11,913 nt of DNA from Ilumatobacteraceae bacterium (GTDB lineage: Bacteria; Actinomycetota; Acidimicrobiia; Acidimicrobiales; Ilumatobacteraceae), in contig JANRBC010000160.1 of NCBI GenBank assembly GCA_030727685.1, forward strand, positions 1 through 11,913, read 5' to 3'. Position numbers and translations under genes: made by a program. The notes beneath the pieces are model-generated. The model did not search any database and was not told the DNA's origin. It saw only the letters and a list, made by a program, of their open reading frames with translations. Positions 1-5,809 of the stretch are shown here, in pieces (within the stretch, counting starts at the first letter, position 1; each line of letters opens with the position of its first letter).

Positions 1-757
1 GTTGGCGCTTAACTTCAAAGCACAACAGTGTGGCAGCCATCGCAACATTCAGGCTTTCAGCGCGACCTGCATGTTGAATTGTCAGCCATCCATCAAGTTT
101 TGTGTTCATCGACAAACCGTGTGCTTCGTTGCCGAGCACTATCGCCACGCGACCAGACAGGTCTGCGGCGTTGAAATCGACCGACTTATCGAGTTGATGA
201 CTCGACGAACCCCAAGTACTAAAACCAAGCGATGCAACTTCTTCGAGTGTGACCGACTCAAAAACTGGGATATTGAAAATTGCGCCAGCCGATGCTCGCA
301 CTACCTTTGGACTGAAAGCATCAACGGTGCCACTCGTCAGCATTACGGCACTTGCGCCCGCTGCTTCTGCCGATCGCAAGATCGTGCCCAGGTTGCCTGG
401 GTCTGAAATTTTGTCAGCAATCACGACCCAAGAATCACCACCACTCTTCAAAGCATCAATGTCATGTTCTTTTTTCAAAGCAATCGCAATAACTGGTTGA
501 GGGGTCGCAGTTGACGCGACACGCTCAATGACACCAGGTGCAAGATCGTTAACAGCGCTTCCTGCCCCAGAACATGCGACACCACCAGGTGCAACAAATT
601 GCGATTCGATCTGCCATCCAGCTCGAATTGCTTCATCGATCAGCGTGGCGCCTTCGACTACGAACGCCTTCTCTTGTGCTCGCTCCGATTTATCGTTTAC
701 AAGTCTGCGTAGTCGCTGAACTCGATTGCTCGTGAACGCGAGTGGCGAAAGACTCAG
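1..757 (-). CDS. TrmH/SpoU-family RNA 2'-O-ribose methyltransferase (3' end off the window)
   Basis: Probable SAM-dependent methyltransferase that 2'-O-methylates a ribose in rRNA or tRNA. The frame has 252 codons before the left edge and is nearly complete. An N-terminal substrate-binding segment (FVVEG at residues 32-36) precedes the SPOUT domain. All three SpoU motifs are visible: NLGTILRSAEAAGA at 122-135 (N122, R128), VLGNEAHGLS at 207-216, and SLNVAMAATLL at 235-245, which forms the knotted SAM site. No ATG, GTG or TTG lies in frame near the 5' end; the first is TTG at codon 94 (position 478), which would delete the N-domain and part of the fold. I therefore chose CTG at 755-757. It overlaps the rplT stop as CTGA and has AAGGG (767-771) nine bases upstream. 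The gene follows infC-rpmI-rplT, as in other actinobacteria. The family call is firm; the RNA target and the exact start are not. Confidence 0.88.
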   Translation of the reverse strand, partial: MSLSPLAFTSNRVQRLRRLVNDKSERAQEKAFVVEGATLIDEAIRAGWQIESQFVAPGGVACSGAGSAVNDLAPGVIERVASTATPQPVIAIALKKEHDIDALKSGGDSWVVIADKISDPGNLGTILRSAEAAGASAVMLTSGTVDAFSPKVVRASAGAIFNIPVFESVTLEEVASLGFSTWGSSSHQLDKSVDFNAADLSGRVAIVLGNEAHGLSMNTKLDGWLTIQHAGRAESLNVAMAATLLCFEVKRQ

Positions 758-1110
758 ACGAGTGCGCCCTTGGCTGTTTCGACTAACTTCGCGAATGCTT
801 TTTCGTCGTGAACAGCAAGATCGGCCAGAATTTTTCGGTCGACTGTGATGCCAGCGGCTGACAAGCCCGCGATGAAACGGCTGTAGCTCATGTCGTGCAT
901 GCGACAACCAGCGTTGATGCGCTGAATCCACAGACTGCGAAACTCGCCCTTCTTTGCGCGACGATCACGAAATGCATACTGACCCGAGTGCAGTACTTGT
1001 TCGTTTGCCGAGCGAAAGGTGCGGCTGCGATCGCCGTAGTAACCCTTTGCTTTTTCAAGAATCGCCCTGTGCTTTTTGCGGGCATGAACACCACGTTTAA
1101 CTCTGGCCAT
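754..1110 (-). CDS. rplT: 50S ribosomal protein L20
   Basis: L20 binds 23S rRNA early in assembly of the large subunit. The 118-residue length is normal for bacterial L20. The sequence is typical throughout: MARVKRGVHARKKHR at the start, then AKGYYGDRSRTFR and AFRDRRAKKGEFRSLWIQRI, followed by the globular C-terminal part with MSYSRFIAGLSAAGI. The ATG at 1108-1110 has AGGA seven bases upstream. It lies 50 bases downstream of rpmI, and its TGA stop overlaps the proposed CTG start of the methyltransferase gene by 4 bases. L20 represses its own operon in some bacteria; nothing here shows that directly. Confidence 0.98.
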   Translation of the reverse strand: MARVKRGVHARKKHRAILEKAKGYYGDRSRTFRSANEQVLHSGQYAFRDRRAKKGEFRSLWIQRINAGCRMHDMSYSRFIAGLSAAGITVDRKILADLAVHDEKAFAKLVETAKGALV

Positions 1111-1160
1111 CTTCGTTTCCTTTCAGTAAAAGTTTGATTACAGATCTTGGACTTAGTGAT

Positions 1161-1358
1161 TTACCGCTCTGCGAGCAGGCGCTTGATTCGTTTGACATCA
1201 CCCGTGTGCACGTCGACCGTGCCGTCAAGGCGACGAGTGCGCTCACTTGACTTGTGTTCAAACAAGTGCTGACGCATCGACTGCTGACGGCGAAGCTTGC
1301 CTGTGCCGGTTTTTTTGAATCGCTTCTTGGCTGTCTTAGATGTTTTCATCTTTGGCAT
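1161..1358 (-). CDS. rpmI: 50S ribosomal protein L35
   Basis: Small basic ribosomal protein of 65 residues, the usual L35 length. It opens with MPKMKTSKTAKKRFKKTGTGK, contains the LFEHKSSERTRRL segment and ends with DVKRIKRLL, all typical of L35. The ATG at 1356-1358 has GGAG (1366-1369) seven bases upstream. That Shine-Dalgarno sequence and the first codons lie inside the 3' end of infC, a 23-base overlap, so L35 translation is probably coupled to infC translation. Confidence 0.97.
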   Translation of the reverse strand: MPKMKTSKTAKKRFKKTGTGKLRRQQSMRQHLFEHKSSERTRRLDGTVDVHTGDVKRIKRLLAER

Positions 1359-1989
1359 TTTGTGGCTCCGTTTCGGTTGTCATTATTGAATTTTCTTGTT
1401 TTATCGGTGTTGGATTGACGATTGTTGGTTTGGTCGTAGCGGGCTTTGGACTCGCCGGACGTTTGGCTGCTTTTTTGTCTGGTGAGAGAACCATTGTCAT
1501 ATTTCGACCTTCAAGTCGGGCCGATGTGTCAACTTTGGCAATCGGACCGAGTTGCTCGATCACGGCATCCAAAATTTTAGAACCCAACTCAGGGTGAGCC
1601 ATTTCTCTTCCGCGAAACTGCAGGGTGACTTTCACCTTGTGGCCTTCGCCGAGAAACTCGAGCATGCGACGCACCTTGGTGTCAAAGTCTCCTTTGGCAA
1701 TCTTCGGCTTGAACTTGACTTCCTTCATTGTGATCTGCACCGTTTTTTTACGGGACTCTTTCAGTCGTTGAGCCTCTTCATAACGGAACTTTCCGTAGTC
1801 CATGATTCGACATACGGGTGGTTCTGCTAGCGGAGCAACTTCAACAAGGTCTAAATCGACCTTGCGTGATCGCTCAAGTGCATCTTCGATACTGACGACT
1901 CCAACTTGTGATCCGTCTGCATCAACAAGCCGAACCTGTTTGGCTCGAATTCTCTCGTTGTAGCGCGGCTCATTATTTGGCGGTGCTAT
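1336..1989 (-). CDS. infC: Translation initiation factor IF-3 with a non-canonical (probably ATA) start
   Basis: IF-3 binds the 30S subunit, blocks premature 50S joining and rejects initiation at wrong codons. The N-domain is clear: NERIRAKQVRLVDADG at 11-26, a DLVEVAP segment at 47-53 and CRIMDYGKFRYE at 60-71. The C-domain follows at about 83-172 (TVQITMKEVKFKP, MLEFLGEGHKVKVTLQFRGRE). A Pro/Thr/Lys-rich tail of about 45 residues follows; this part varies within the family. The first ATG in frame (1801-1803) would remove residues 1-62, most of the N-domain, and is not credible. Upstream of it, back to an in-frame TGA at 1996-1998, there is no ATG, GTG or TTG. ATA at 1987-1989 is the best near-cognate start and gives 217 residues. 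E. coli infC starts at AUU and is autoregulated through it, so a non-AUG start fits the family. Identity is certain; the exact start is inferred. Confidence 0.93.
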   Translation of the reverse strand: MAPPNNEPRYNERIRAKQVRLVDADGSQVGVVSIEDALERSRKVDLDLVEVAPLAEPPVCRIMDYGKFRYEEAQRLKESRKKTVQITMKEVKFKPKIAKGDFDTKVRRMLEFLGEGHKVKVTLQFRGREMAHPELGSKILDAVIEQLGPIAKVDTSARLEGRNMTMVLSPDKKAAKRPASPKPATTKPTIVNPTPIKQENSIMTTETEPQNAKDENI

Positions 1990-2009
1990 GACTGTTCACT
2001 GCTTGACAA
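1986..2009 (-). other. Possible 7-codon leader ORF coupled to infC
   Basis: A TTG at 2007-2009 lies nine bases after the only strong Shine-Dalgarno sequence upstream of infC and opens a 7-residue frame (MSSSEQS). It closes with TAG at 1986-1988, which overlaps the proposed infC ATA start as ATAG. This mirrors the GTGA and CTGA overlaps elsewhere in the window. It would explain how infC is translated although the Shine-Dalgarno sequence lies 29 bases from the ATA. There is no evidence of expression and such short frames occur by chance. Confidence 0.3.
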
Positions 2010-2018
2010 GCGGCTGTG

Positions 2019-2025
2019 CCTCCTC
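2019..2025 (-). promoter_or_regulatory. Strong Shine-Dalgarno sequence (GAGGAGG) in the infC leader
   Basis: GAGGAGG is the only good ribosome-binding site between the infC coding region and the divergent gene. Its distance to the proposed ATA start is 29 bases, too far for direct use. It is nine bases from a TTG that opens a mini-ORF ending on the ATA. It also lies inside an 11-codon ATG frame (1996-2031) that is in phase with infC but stopped by TGA. Which of these the ribosome uses cannot be told from sequence. Confidence 0.45.
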
Positions 2026-2040
2026 TTTCATATTGGATAA

Positions 2041-2065
2041 AACTCAAAACACGAAAGCTTGAGTT
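2041..2065 (-). promoter_or_regulatory. Hairpin in the infC upstream region
   Basis: A 7-bp perfect inverted repeat (AACTCAA/TTGAGTT) encloses an 11-base loop. On the minus strand it is followed by TTATCC, so the T-run is too short for a convincing terminator. It could be a leader structure or part of the promoter region. Just upstream on the minus strand a weak promoter-like pair is visible: TTGACC at 2079-2084 and CAAGCT at 2056-2061, 17 bases apart. The arm is AT-rich and such repeats are common by chance. Confidence 0.25.
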
Positions 2066-2178
2066 GTTGCGGCACGCGGGTCAAAGCCAGCCGTGGCGAC
2101 GCCACCGCTTTCAGCTCGACCGAGACGCACTTAGCAACAAAGATCAAACTCGCGAACTTTGTAAAACTTGGTGGCAAG

Positions 2179-2197
2179 GTGGGAAACTAGTTTCCAC
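2179..2197. promoter_or_regulatory. Palindrome between infC and the divergent gene (candidate operator or hairpin)
   Basis: GGAAACTAGTTTCC at 2182-2195 is a perfect 14-bp palindrome. With one extra G it extends to GTGGGAAACTAGTTTCCAC at 2179-2197. On the plus strand it is followed directly by TTTT and by a second, imperfect stem (CTGT-GCA-ACAG at 2202-2212). It lies 67 bases before the proposed plus-strand ATG and about 190 bases upstream of infC. Symmetry of this quality suggests a dimeric regulator site or a short hairpin. I do not recognise it as the site of a known regulator. Confidence 0.4.
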
Positions 2198-2247
2198 TTT
2201 TGCTGTGCAACAGAAAAAATATCAACTATCTCTTCAGTTACGTAAGG

Positions 2248-2253
2248 CATAAT
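2248..2253 (+). promoter_or_regulatory. Possible -10 box for a leaderless DUF1844-like gene
   Basis: CATAAT ends ten bases before the ATG at 2264, close to where a -10 element would sit if transcription began at or just before the start codon. Leaderless mRNAs are common in actinobacteria. No clear -35 hexamer and no usable Shine-Dalgarno sequence precede the ATG. Weak, based on one AT-rich hexamer. Confidence 0.25.
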
Positions 2254-2263
2254 GGTATCGCAA

Positions 2264-2560
2264 ATGAGTGACAACCCCACACCAGAACAAGAAAAAGCAC
2301 TTGCTGAAGCCCGCGAGCGGCTCGCTGAAACACCTGCCAATGTCGTCGTAGCGAACCATGTGGTCGGCCTATACGAATTGGCGGCGATACACCTGGGTGC
2401 TAACCCGCCAAGATTCGAGGATGCCCGCCTGGCAATCGATGCACTTGCGGCAATAGTTGACGCGCTCGGCAGTCGTCTTGGACAAGACCACGAAACGTTC
2501 AAAGATGCACTGGCAAATATTCGCTTGGTATACGTCAAGTTGACAACAGAAAACGACTAG
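2264..2560 (+). CDS. Small conserved protein resembling DUF1844
   Basis: Encodes a 98-residue, acidic, largely helical protein of unknown function. The core, VGLYELAAIHLGAN followed by RFEDARLAIDALAAIVDAL and a final LRLVYVKL-like helix (actually IRLVYVKL), matches my memory of the DUF1844 pattern: an Ala-rich helix with a small-residue centre, then an ARLAIDAL helix. Proteins of this type lie beside infC in other actinobacteria, which supports the call. No signal peptide or membrane segment is evident. I chose ATG 2264 (MSDNPTPEQEK). An in-frame ATG at 2252 would add four residues, and neither has a good Shine-Dalgarno sequence. It is the only plus-strand gene, divergent from infC and convergent with fmt, whose stop lies 8 bases beyond its own. 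Confidence 0.8.
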   Translation: MSDNPTPEQEKALAEARERLAETPANVVVANHVVGLYELAAIHLGANPPRFEDARLAIDALAAIVDALGSRLGQDHETFKDALANIRLVYVKLTTEND

Positions 2561-2568
2561 CCGCCGAT

Positions 2569-3498
2569 TCAAACACCAAATATTGACTGAGTATTGAGTC
2601 GCGCTCCATTTAGCCACTCTTCAATCAGCATTGCGGATTTACCCTCTGGCTGAACTTCAACAAGCGATAACGCTCCTTTGCTAGTTGCAACACAACAAGT
2701 TGTCTTGGCCACCTCGCAAATCTGACCAGGTTTCGAGTCGCCCAAAATTGCACCCACGACACGAGCGCTTAAAATCTTGACTCGACGACCATTCATAAAC
2801 GTAAACGCGCCACCGACACGCACTTGTCGGGCGATTTGCTCGGCCGATTTACTCCAATCGATTTGCAAGTCAACAGGCTTGATCTTTTTCGCATAACTCG
2901 GCTCACCGGTTTGGCTGACTCCGTTTCCAAACCCGTTCTTGATTTTTTGCAACAACAACTTGATAGCGACTGCATTGAGTTTTGATTTGAGCGACTCGAC
3001 ATCGTCATCGTCGTCAATAGAGACTTCTTGTCGCGCATAAACCTCACCCTCGTCGAGCTTTTCGACCACACGCATGATGCATACACCGGTCGTGTTATCG
3101 CCAGCCAGAATTGCGCGCTCTACCGGCGCCGCGCCGCGCCATCGCGGCAAAAGTGAAAAGTGAACATTGACCATTGGCATCTGCGACAAAACCTCAGCAG
3201 AAATCAACTCTCCGAACGCCGCTACAACACCGACAAGATTCGTTTTCTCTTTAACAACATTTAAAACATCCGACACGTCGTGCGAAACAGGTATGCCTAG
3301 TTTTTGCGCGGCAATCTTCACGGGGCTCGCAGAAACATCGCTTCCTCTACCCCGGCGCACGTCCGGTCGCGTCACAACTAACTCGACGCTAAGTCCGTCT
3401 GCCACTAGCGCTTCTAGATAAGGCACAGCAATCTCGGGGGTTCCGAGGAATACAACACTTGACGCACCCGCACTGGGCAGCGGTGCGAGAGAACTCAC
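2569..3498 (-). CDS. fmt: Methionyl-tRNA formyltransferase
   Basis: Transfers a formyl group from 10-formyl-tetrahydrofolate to the amino group of Met on initiator tRNA. The 309-residue protein has the normal two-domain layout. The N-terminal formyltransferase fold starts with VVFLGTPEIAVPYLEAL (15-31). The catalytic segment NVHFSLLPRWRGAAP (111-125) carries the conserved Asn111 and His113, and the conserved Asp is in KLDEG (D149). YAKKI (202-206) leads into the C-terminal tRNA-binding domain. The GTG start at 3496-3498 overlaps the def stop as GTGA. It adds about 12 residues before the usual N-terminus, but no better start is visible. It ends 8 bases from the convergent plus-strand gene with no clear terminator between them. 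Confidence 0.97.
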   Translation of the reverse strand: MSSLAPLPSAGASSVVFLGTPEIAVPYLEALVADGLSVELVVTRPDVRRGRGSDVSASPVKIAAQKLGIPVSHDVSDVLNVVKEKTNLVGVVAAFGELISAEVLSQMPMVNVHFSLLPRWRGAAPVERAILAGDNTTGVCIMRVVEKLDEGEVYARQEVSIDDDDDVESLKSKLNAVAIKLLLQKIKNGFGNGVSQTGEPSYAKKIKPVDLQIDWSKSAEQIARQVRVGGAFTFMNGRRVKILSARVVGAILGDSKPGQICEVAKTTCCVATSKGALSLVEVQPEGKSAMLIEEWLNGARLNTQSIFGV

Positions 3499-4016
3499 GA
3501 CAGTCTTAGGTGCGTTGGTTCGCTTTCGATTTTATTTTCTTCGCGTCGACGATATTCGGCGAGCGCTTGCTTTCGCTGATCTGGTGTCATTCGTTCGAAC
3601 ATCAATACGCCTTGCAAGTGATCAATTTCGTGTTGAAACAATCTCGCCAAAAGTTCATCGGCCTCAATTTGAATCGTGTTGCCATCTAAATTTGTCGCCT
3701 CTACAAGCACCAGTTTCGGTCGCAGCATTTCGACATAAAGCCCTGGTATTGACAGGCAACCTTCGTCATAAACCCACTCGCCACTCGACTCAACGATCTT
3801 TGGATTTATCAAGACTTGTGGTTCATCATCGACGTCGTACACAAAGAGTTGCTTTTGCACACCAATTTGTGGTGCCGCAAGACCTAGGCCAGGCGCCTGG
3901 TACATAACTTCGAACATCTCGTCAGTGAGCTTGATCAACTTCGAGTCGATGTTTGTGATCTCAGCGGCACAAGTCTTTAAGACTGGGTCGCCGAAGGTTC
4001 GAATGTCGTAACTCAC
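3495..4016 (-). CDS. def: Peptide deformylase
   Basis: Metalloenzyme that removes the formyl group from the N-terminal Met of new proteins, reversing the modification made by the next gene, fmt. All three signature motifs are present in the 173-residue protein: GLGLAAPQ at 43-50, EGCLS at 85-89 and QHEIDH at 128-133. These give the metal ligands Cys87, His129 and His133 and the catalytic Glu130. A charged C-terminal tail (about 144-173) follows the catalytic core. The start is GTG at 4014-4016, 36 bases after the priA stop. The stop overlaps the fmt start by 4 bases, indicating coupled translation. Confidence 0.98.
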   Translation of the reverse strand: MSYDIRTFGDPVLKTCAAEITNIDSKLIKLTDEMFEVMYQAPGLGLAAPQIGVQKQLFVYDVDDEPQVLINPKIVESSGEWVYDEGCLSIPGLYVEMLRPKLVLVEATNLDGNTIQIEADELLARLFQHEIDHLQGVLMFERMTPDQRKQALAEYRRREENKIESEPTHLRLS

Positions 4017-4052
4017 CCCACTAACACTATCTAAGCCCTCAACGCCAGCGAT

Positions 4053-5798
4053 CTATACACGAGGCGGGTCGACATGAAATGTAAGCCGCGACTTAGCCGG
4101 ACGCTTTGCAGACAAAAGCACATCAGACAACTGTTGCCAATTCTCGGCACGGATCAGTCCGTTCTCTGTGTCTTTATTCATGGTCTGCACAACCGCAGAG
4201 AATTCAAGAGACTCATTCAGCGAGTCAAGAAATGCTTTCGTTCCTTTGCCTGAAACTTGGGCGATCGATCCAAAAGGTGGAAACTTCAACAATGAGCGGC
4301 GGGCCTCATCGCTGACGAAATATTGAGTTAGATCGCCTATTTTTAGTCCGATCAAAAATGCGTTGTCAGGCGTATGAGTCTGCAACAAAATTCGCGGACT
4401 CTGAGTCGATCGACCAACGAGTCTTGCCGCATGCACAACCAACGTCGCCACAATCTCATTGGCACGGTAACGAGGCGCAAGCAACTCTGAATCAATGTCC
4501 AAAAACACGACCGTGTCGGCATTCTGCACGCGATGCAAGACAGCCTCAGTGCCGACAAAGACGTTGCAACGCTCATTTACTGTTTCTGTTGCTGCTGTTA
4601 CTTCGAATACAGATCGGTTCGCGGCGGCTTCGAGCTCTTCTCGCAATCGAGCAACACCTGGTTTCAGCACCGCGCAACTGCTCGAACCGCAAACTTGACA
4701 AATAACGGGTCTTGATTCGCCACAACGCGGACAATCAAGCGTTGTTTTGTCGGTCTGGTTAAGCGCAGCATCACATTTTTCGCATCGCAAGATATTGCGA
4801 CATGACCCACACGCCGTCAATCGAGCCCGACCTTTGCTATTAAGTACACACACCACTCGCCGAGACTTATCTCGCAATTCGGCAATCAATTCAGATGAAA
4901 TCAACGATCGGCTCCACTGCTCATCATTGTTGCGATCAACGATCAAAACCTCTGGCCATTGACCCTGCGAATCAACAACTCGACGATCACCTGCCCATTT
5001 GCGTGCCGACAAAGATGCAATTGGCGAAAGCAAGATACATCTCGCACCGACTCGTGATGAGCGTTCGATGGCGACATCGCGAGCATGCCAAGTTGGACTT
5101 CGCTCTTCTTGCAATAAGTCGTCGTGTTCATCGACAACGACCATGTTGCTGAACTTCTCGACAGGCGCCCAGACTGCACTTCGGGTGCCGATCACGACAT
5201 CTACGCCGCCGTATGCCAATGCCCAGTCTTGGGGCCATTGGGCAACCGAGAAGTTGTTCGCTCTAAGCGCGGCGGCAAGAAGTTTTACACGATGCTGTGT
5301 CGGCATCACCACAATTGTTGGGCCATCACAGGCAACCGCACTAATGAATGGCGCCAAGTTCGACAGTGGCGCAACTGTTATTAAGCCGCCACCAAAGTCT
5401 CTGACCTTGTCAAAAGTGTCTGATGCATATTGCACCGCGCGCGGCATATAACGCGGTGATGGCACATTGTTGATCAACGTCTCTGGTGCTGCCGTCGAAA
5501 TGAACGAACGCATTCGCCCCGCCCAACGCTTGGTCGCCCACACAGCCAGATCAACAATTTCTGCTGTTGCCCCTAGACCTAAAACCTTGATAACGCTCTT
5601 GATCTTTTTGACTTCAAGACCAGCACTTGGTTCACCAATTTCAACAACCCACCCCGCGACATTTCGCCCATGTAATGGAACTCGTACCCTGACACCAACT
5701 CGCACGGTCTCGGCAAGTGCTTCAGGCACCAAGTAATCAAAAATTTTGTCGACTCCTGTTACATCAGGAACGACTCGCGCTACCCGAACCGAGGGCAC
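4053..5798 (-). CDS. priA: Actinobacterial-type PriA (primosomal protein N') without intact helicase motifs
   Basis: Homologue of the replication-restart protein PriA, which in E. coli recognises stalled forks and reloads the replisome. In the 581-residue form the N-terminal 3'-DNA-binding domain is clear (VARVVPDV, FDYLVPEAL, GVRVRVPLHGRNVAGWV). The eight-Cys zinc region is intact, at 330, 333, 339, 342, 356, 359, 367 and 370. The ATPase core is degenerate. The Walker A position (about 140-149) reads ITVAPLSNLA with no GKT, and the GTQ-KG helicase motif is replaced by GTEAVLHRV (416-424). A DEHD remnant of the DEEH box remains at 223-226. Loss of helicase motifs is known for actinobacterial PriA, so DNA and protein binding probably persist without unwinding. 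I chose GTG 5796-5798, 11 bases after the metK stop. A TTG at 5859-5861 would add 21 residues and overlap metK by 52 bases. Confidence 0.9.
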   Translation of the reverse strand: MPSVRVARVVPDVTGVDKIFDYLVPEALAETVRVGVRVRVPLHGRNVAGWVVEIGEPSAGLEVKKIKSVIKVLGLGATAEIVDLAVWATKRWAGRMRSFISTAAPETLINNVPSPRYMPRAVQYASDTFDKVRDFGGGLITVAPLSNLAPFISAVACDGPTIVVMPTQHRVKLLAAALRANNFSVAQWPQDWALAYGGVDVVIGTRSAVWAPVEKFSNMVVVDEHDDLLQEERSPTWHARDVAIERSSRVGARCILLSPIASLSARKWAGDRRVVDSQGQWPEVLIVDRNNDEQWSRSLISSELIAELRDKSRRVVCVLNSKGRARLTACGSCRNILRCEKCDAALNQTDKTTLDCPRCGESRPVICQVCGSSSCAVLKPGVARLREELEAAANRSVFEVTAATETVNERCNVFVGTEAVLHRVQNADTVVFLDIDSELLAPRYRANEIVATLVVHAARLVGRSTQSPRILLQTHTPDNAFLIGLKIGDLTQYFVSDEARRSLLKFPPFGSIAQVSGKGTKAFLDSLNESLEFSAVVQTMNKDTENGLIRAENWQQLSDVLLSAKRPAKSRLTFHVDPPRV

Positions 5799-5809
5799 CG
5801 CAGTTTGAA

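Noticed and set aside
1996..2031. 11-codon ATG frame (MKEEAQPLVKQ) in phase with infC, ending in TGA, as a readthrough start of infC
   Set aside because: It has no Shine-Dalgarno sequence in front of it and would require TGA readthrough. The ATA start explains the conserved part without that. Kept only as an alternative.
2014..2252. Plus-strand open frame of about 78 codons upstream of the DUF1844-like gene, whose TAA overlaps an ATG at 2252
   Set aside because: The translation is basic and unpatterned, resembles no family I know, and covers the infC leader and the palindrome. It looks like chance openness in an intergenic region.
2131..2538. 135-codon minus-strand frame opposite the DUF1844-like gene
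   Set aside because: Cys/Ser/Arg-rich shadow of the plus-strand gene, with no recognisable family. The plus-strand frame has the conserved pattern.
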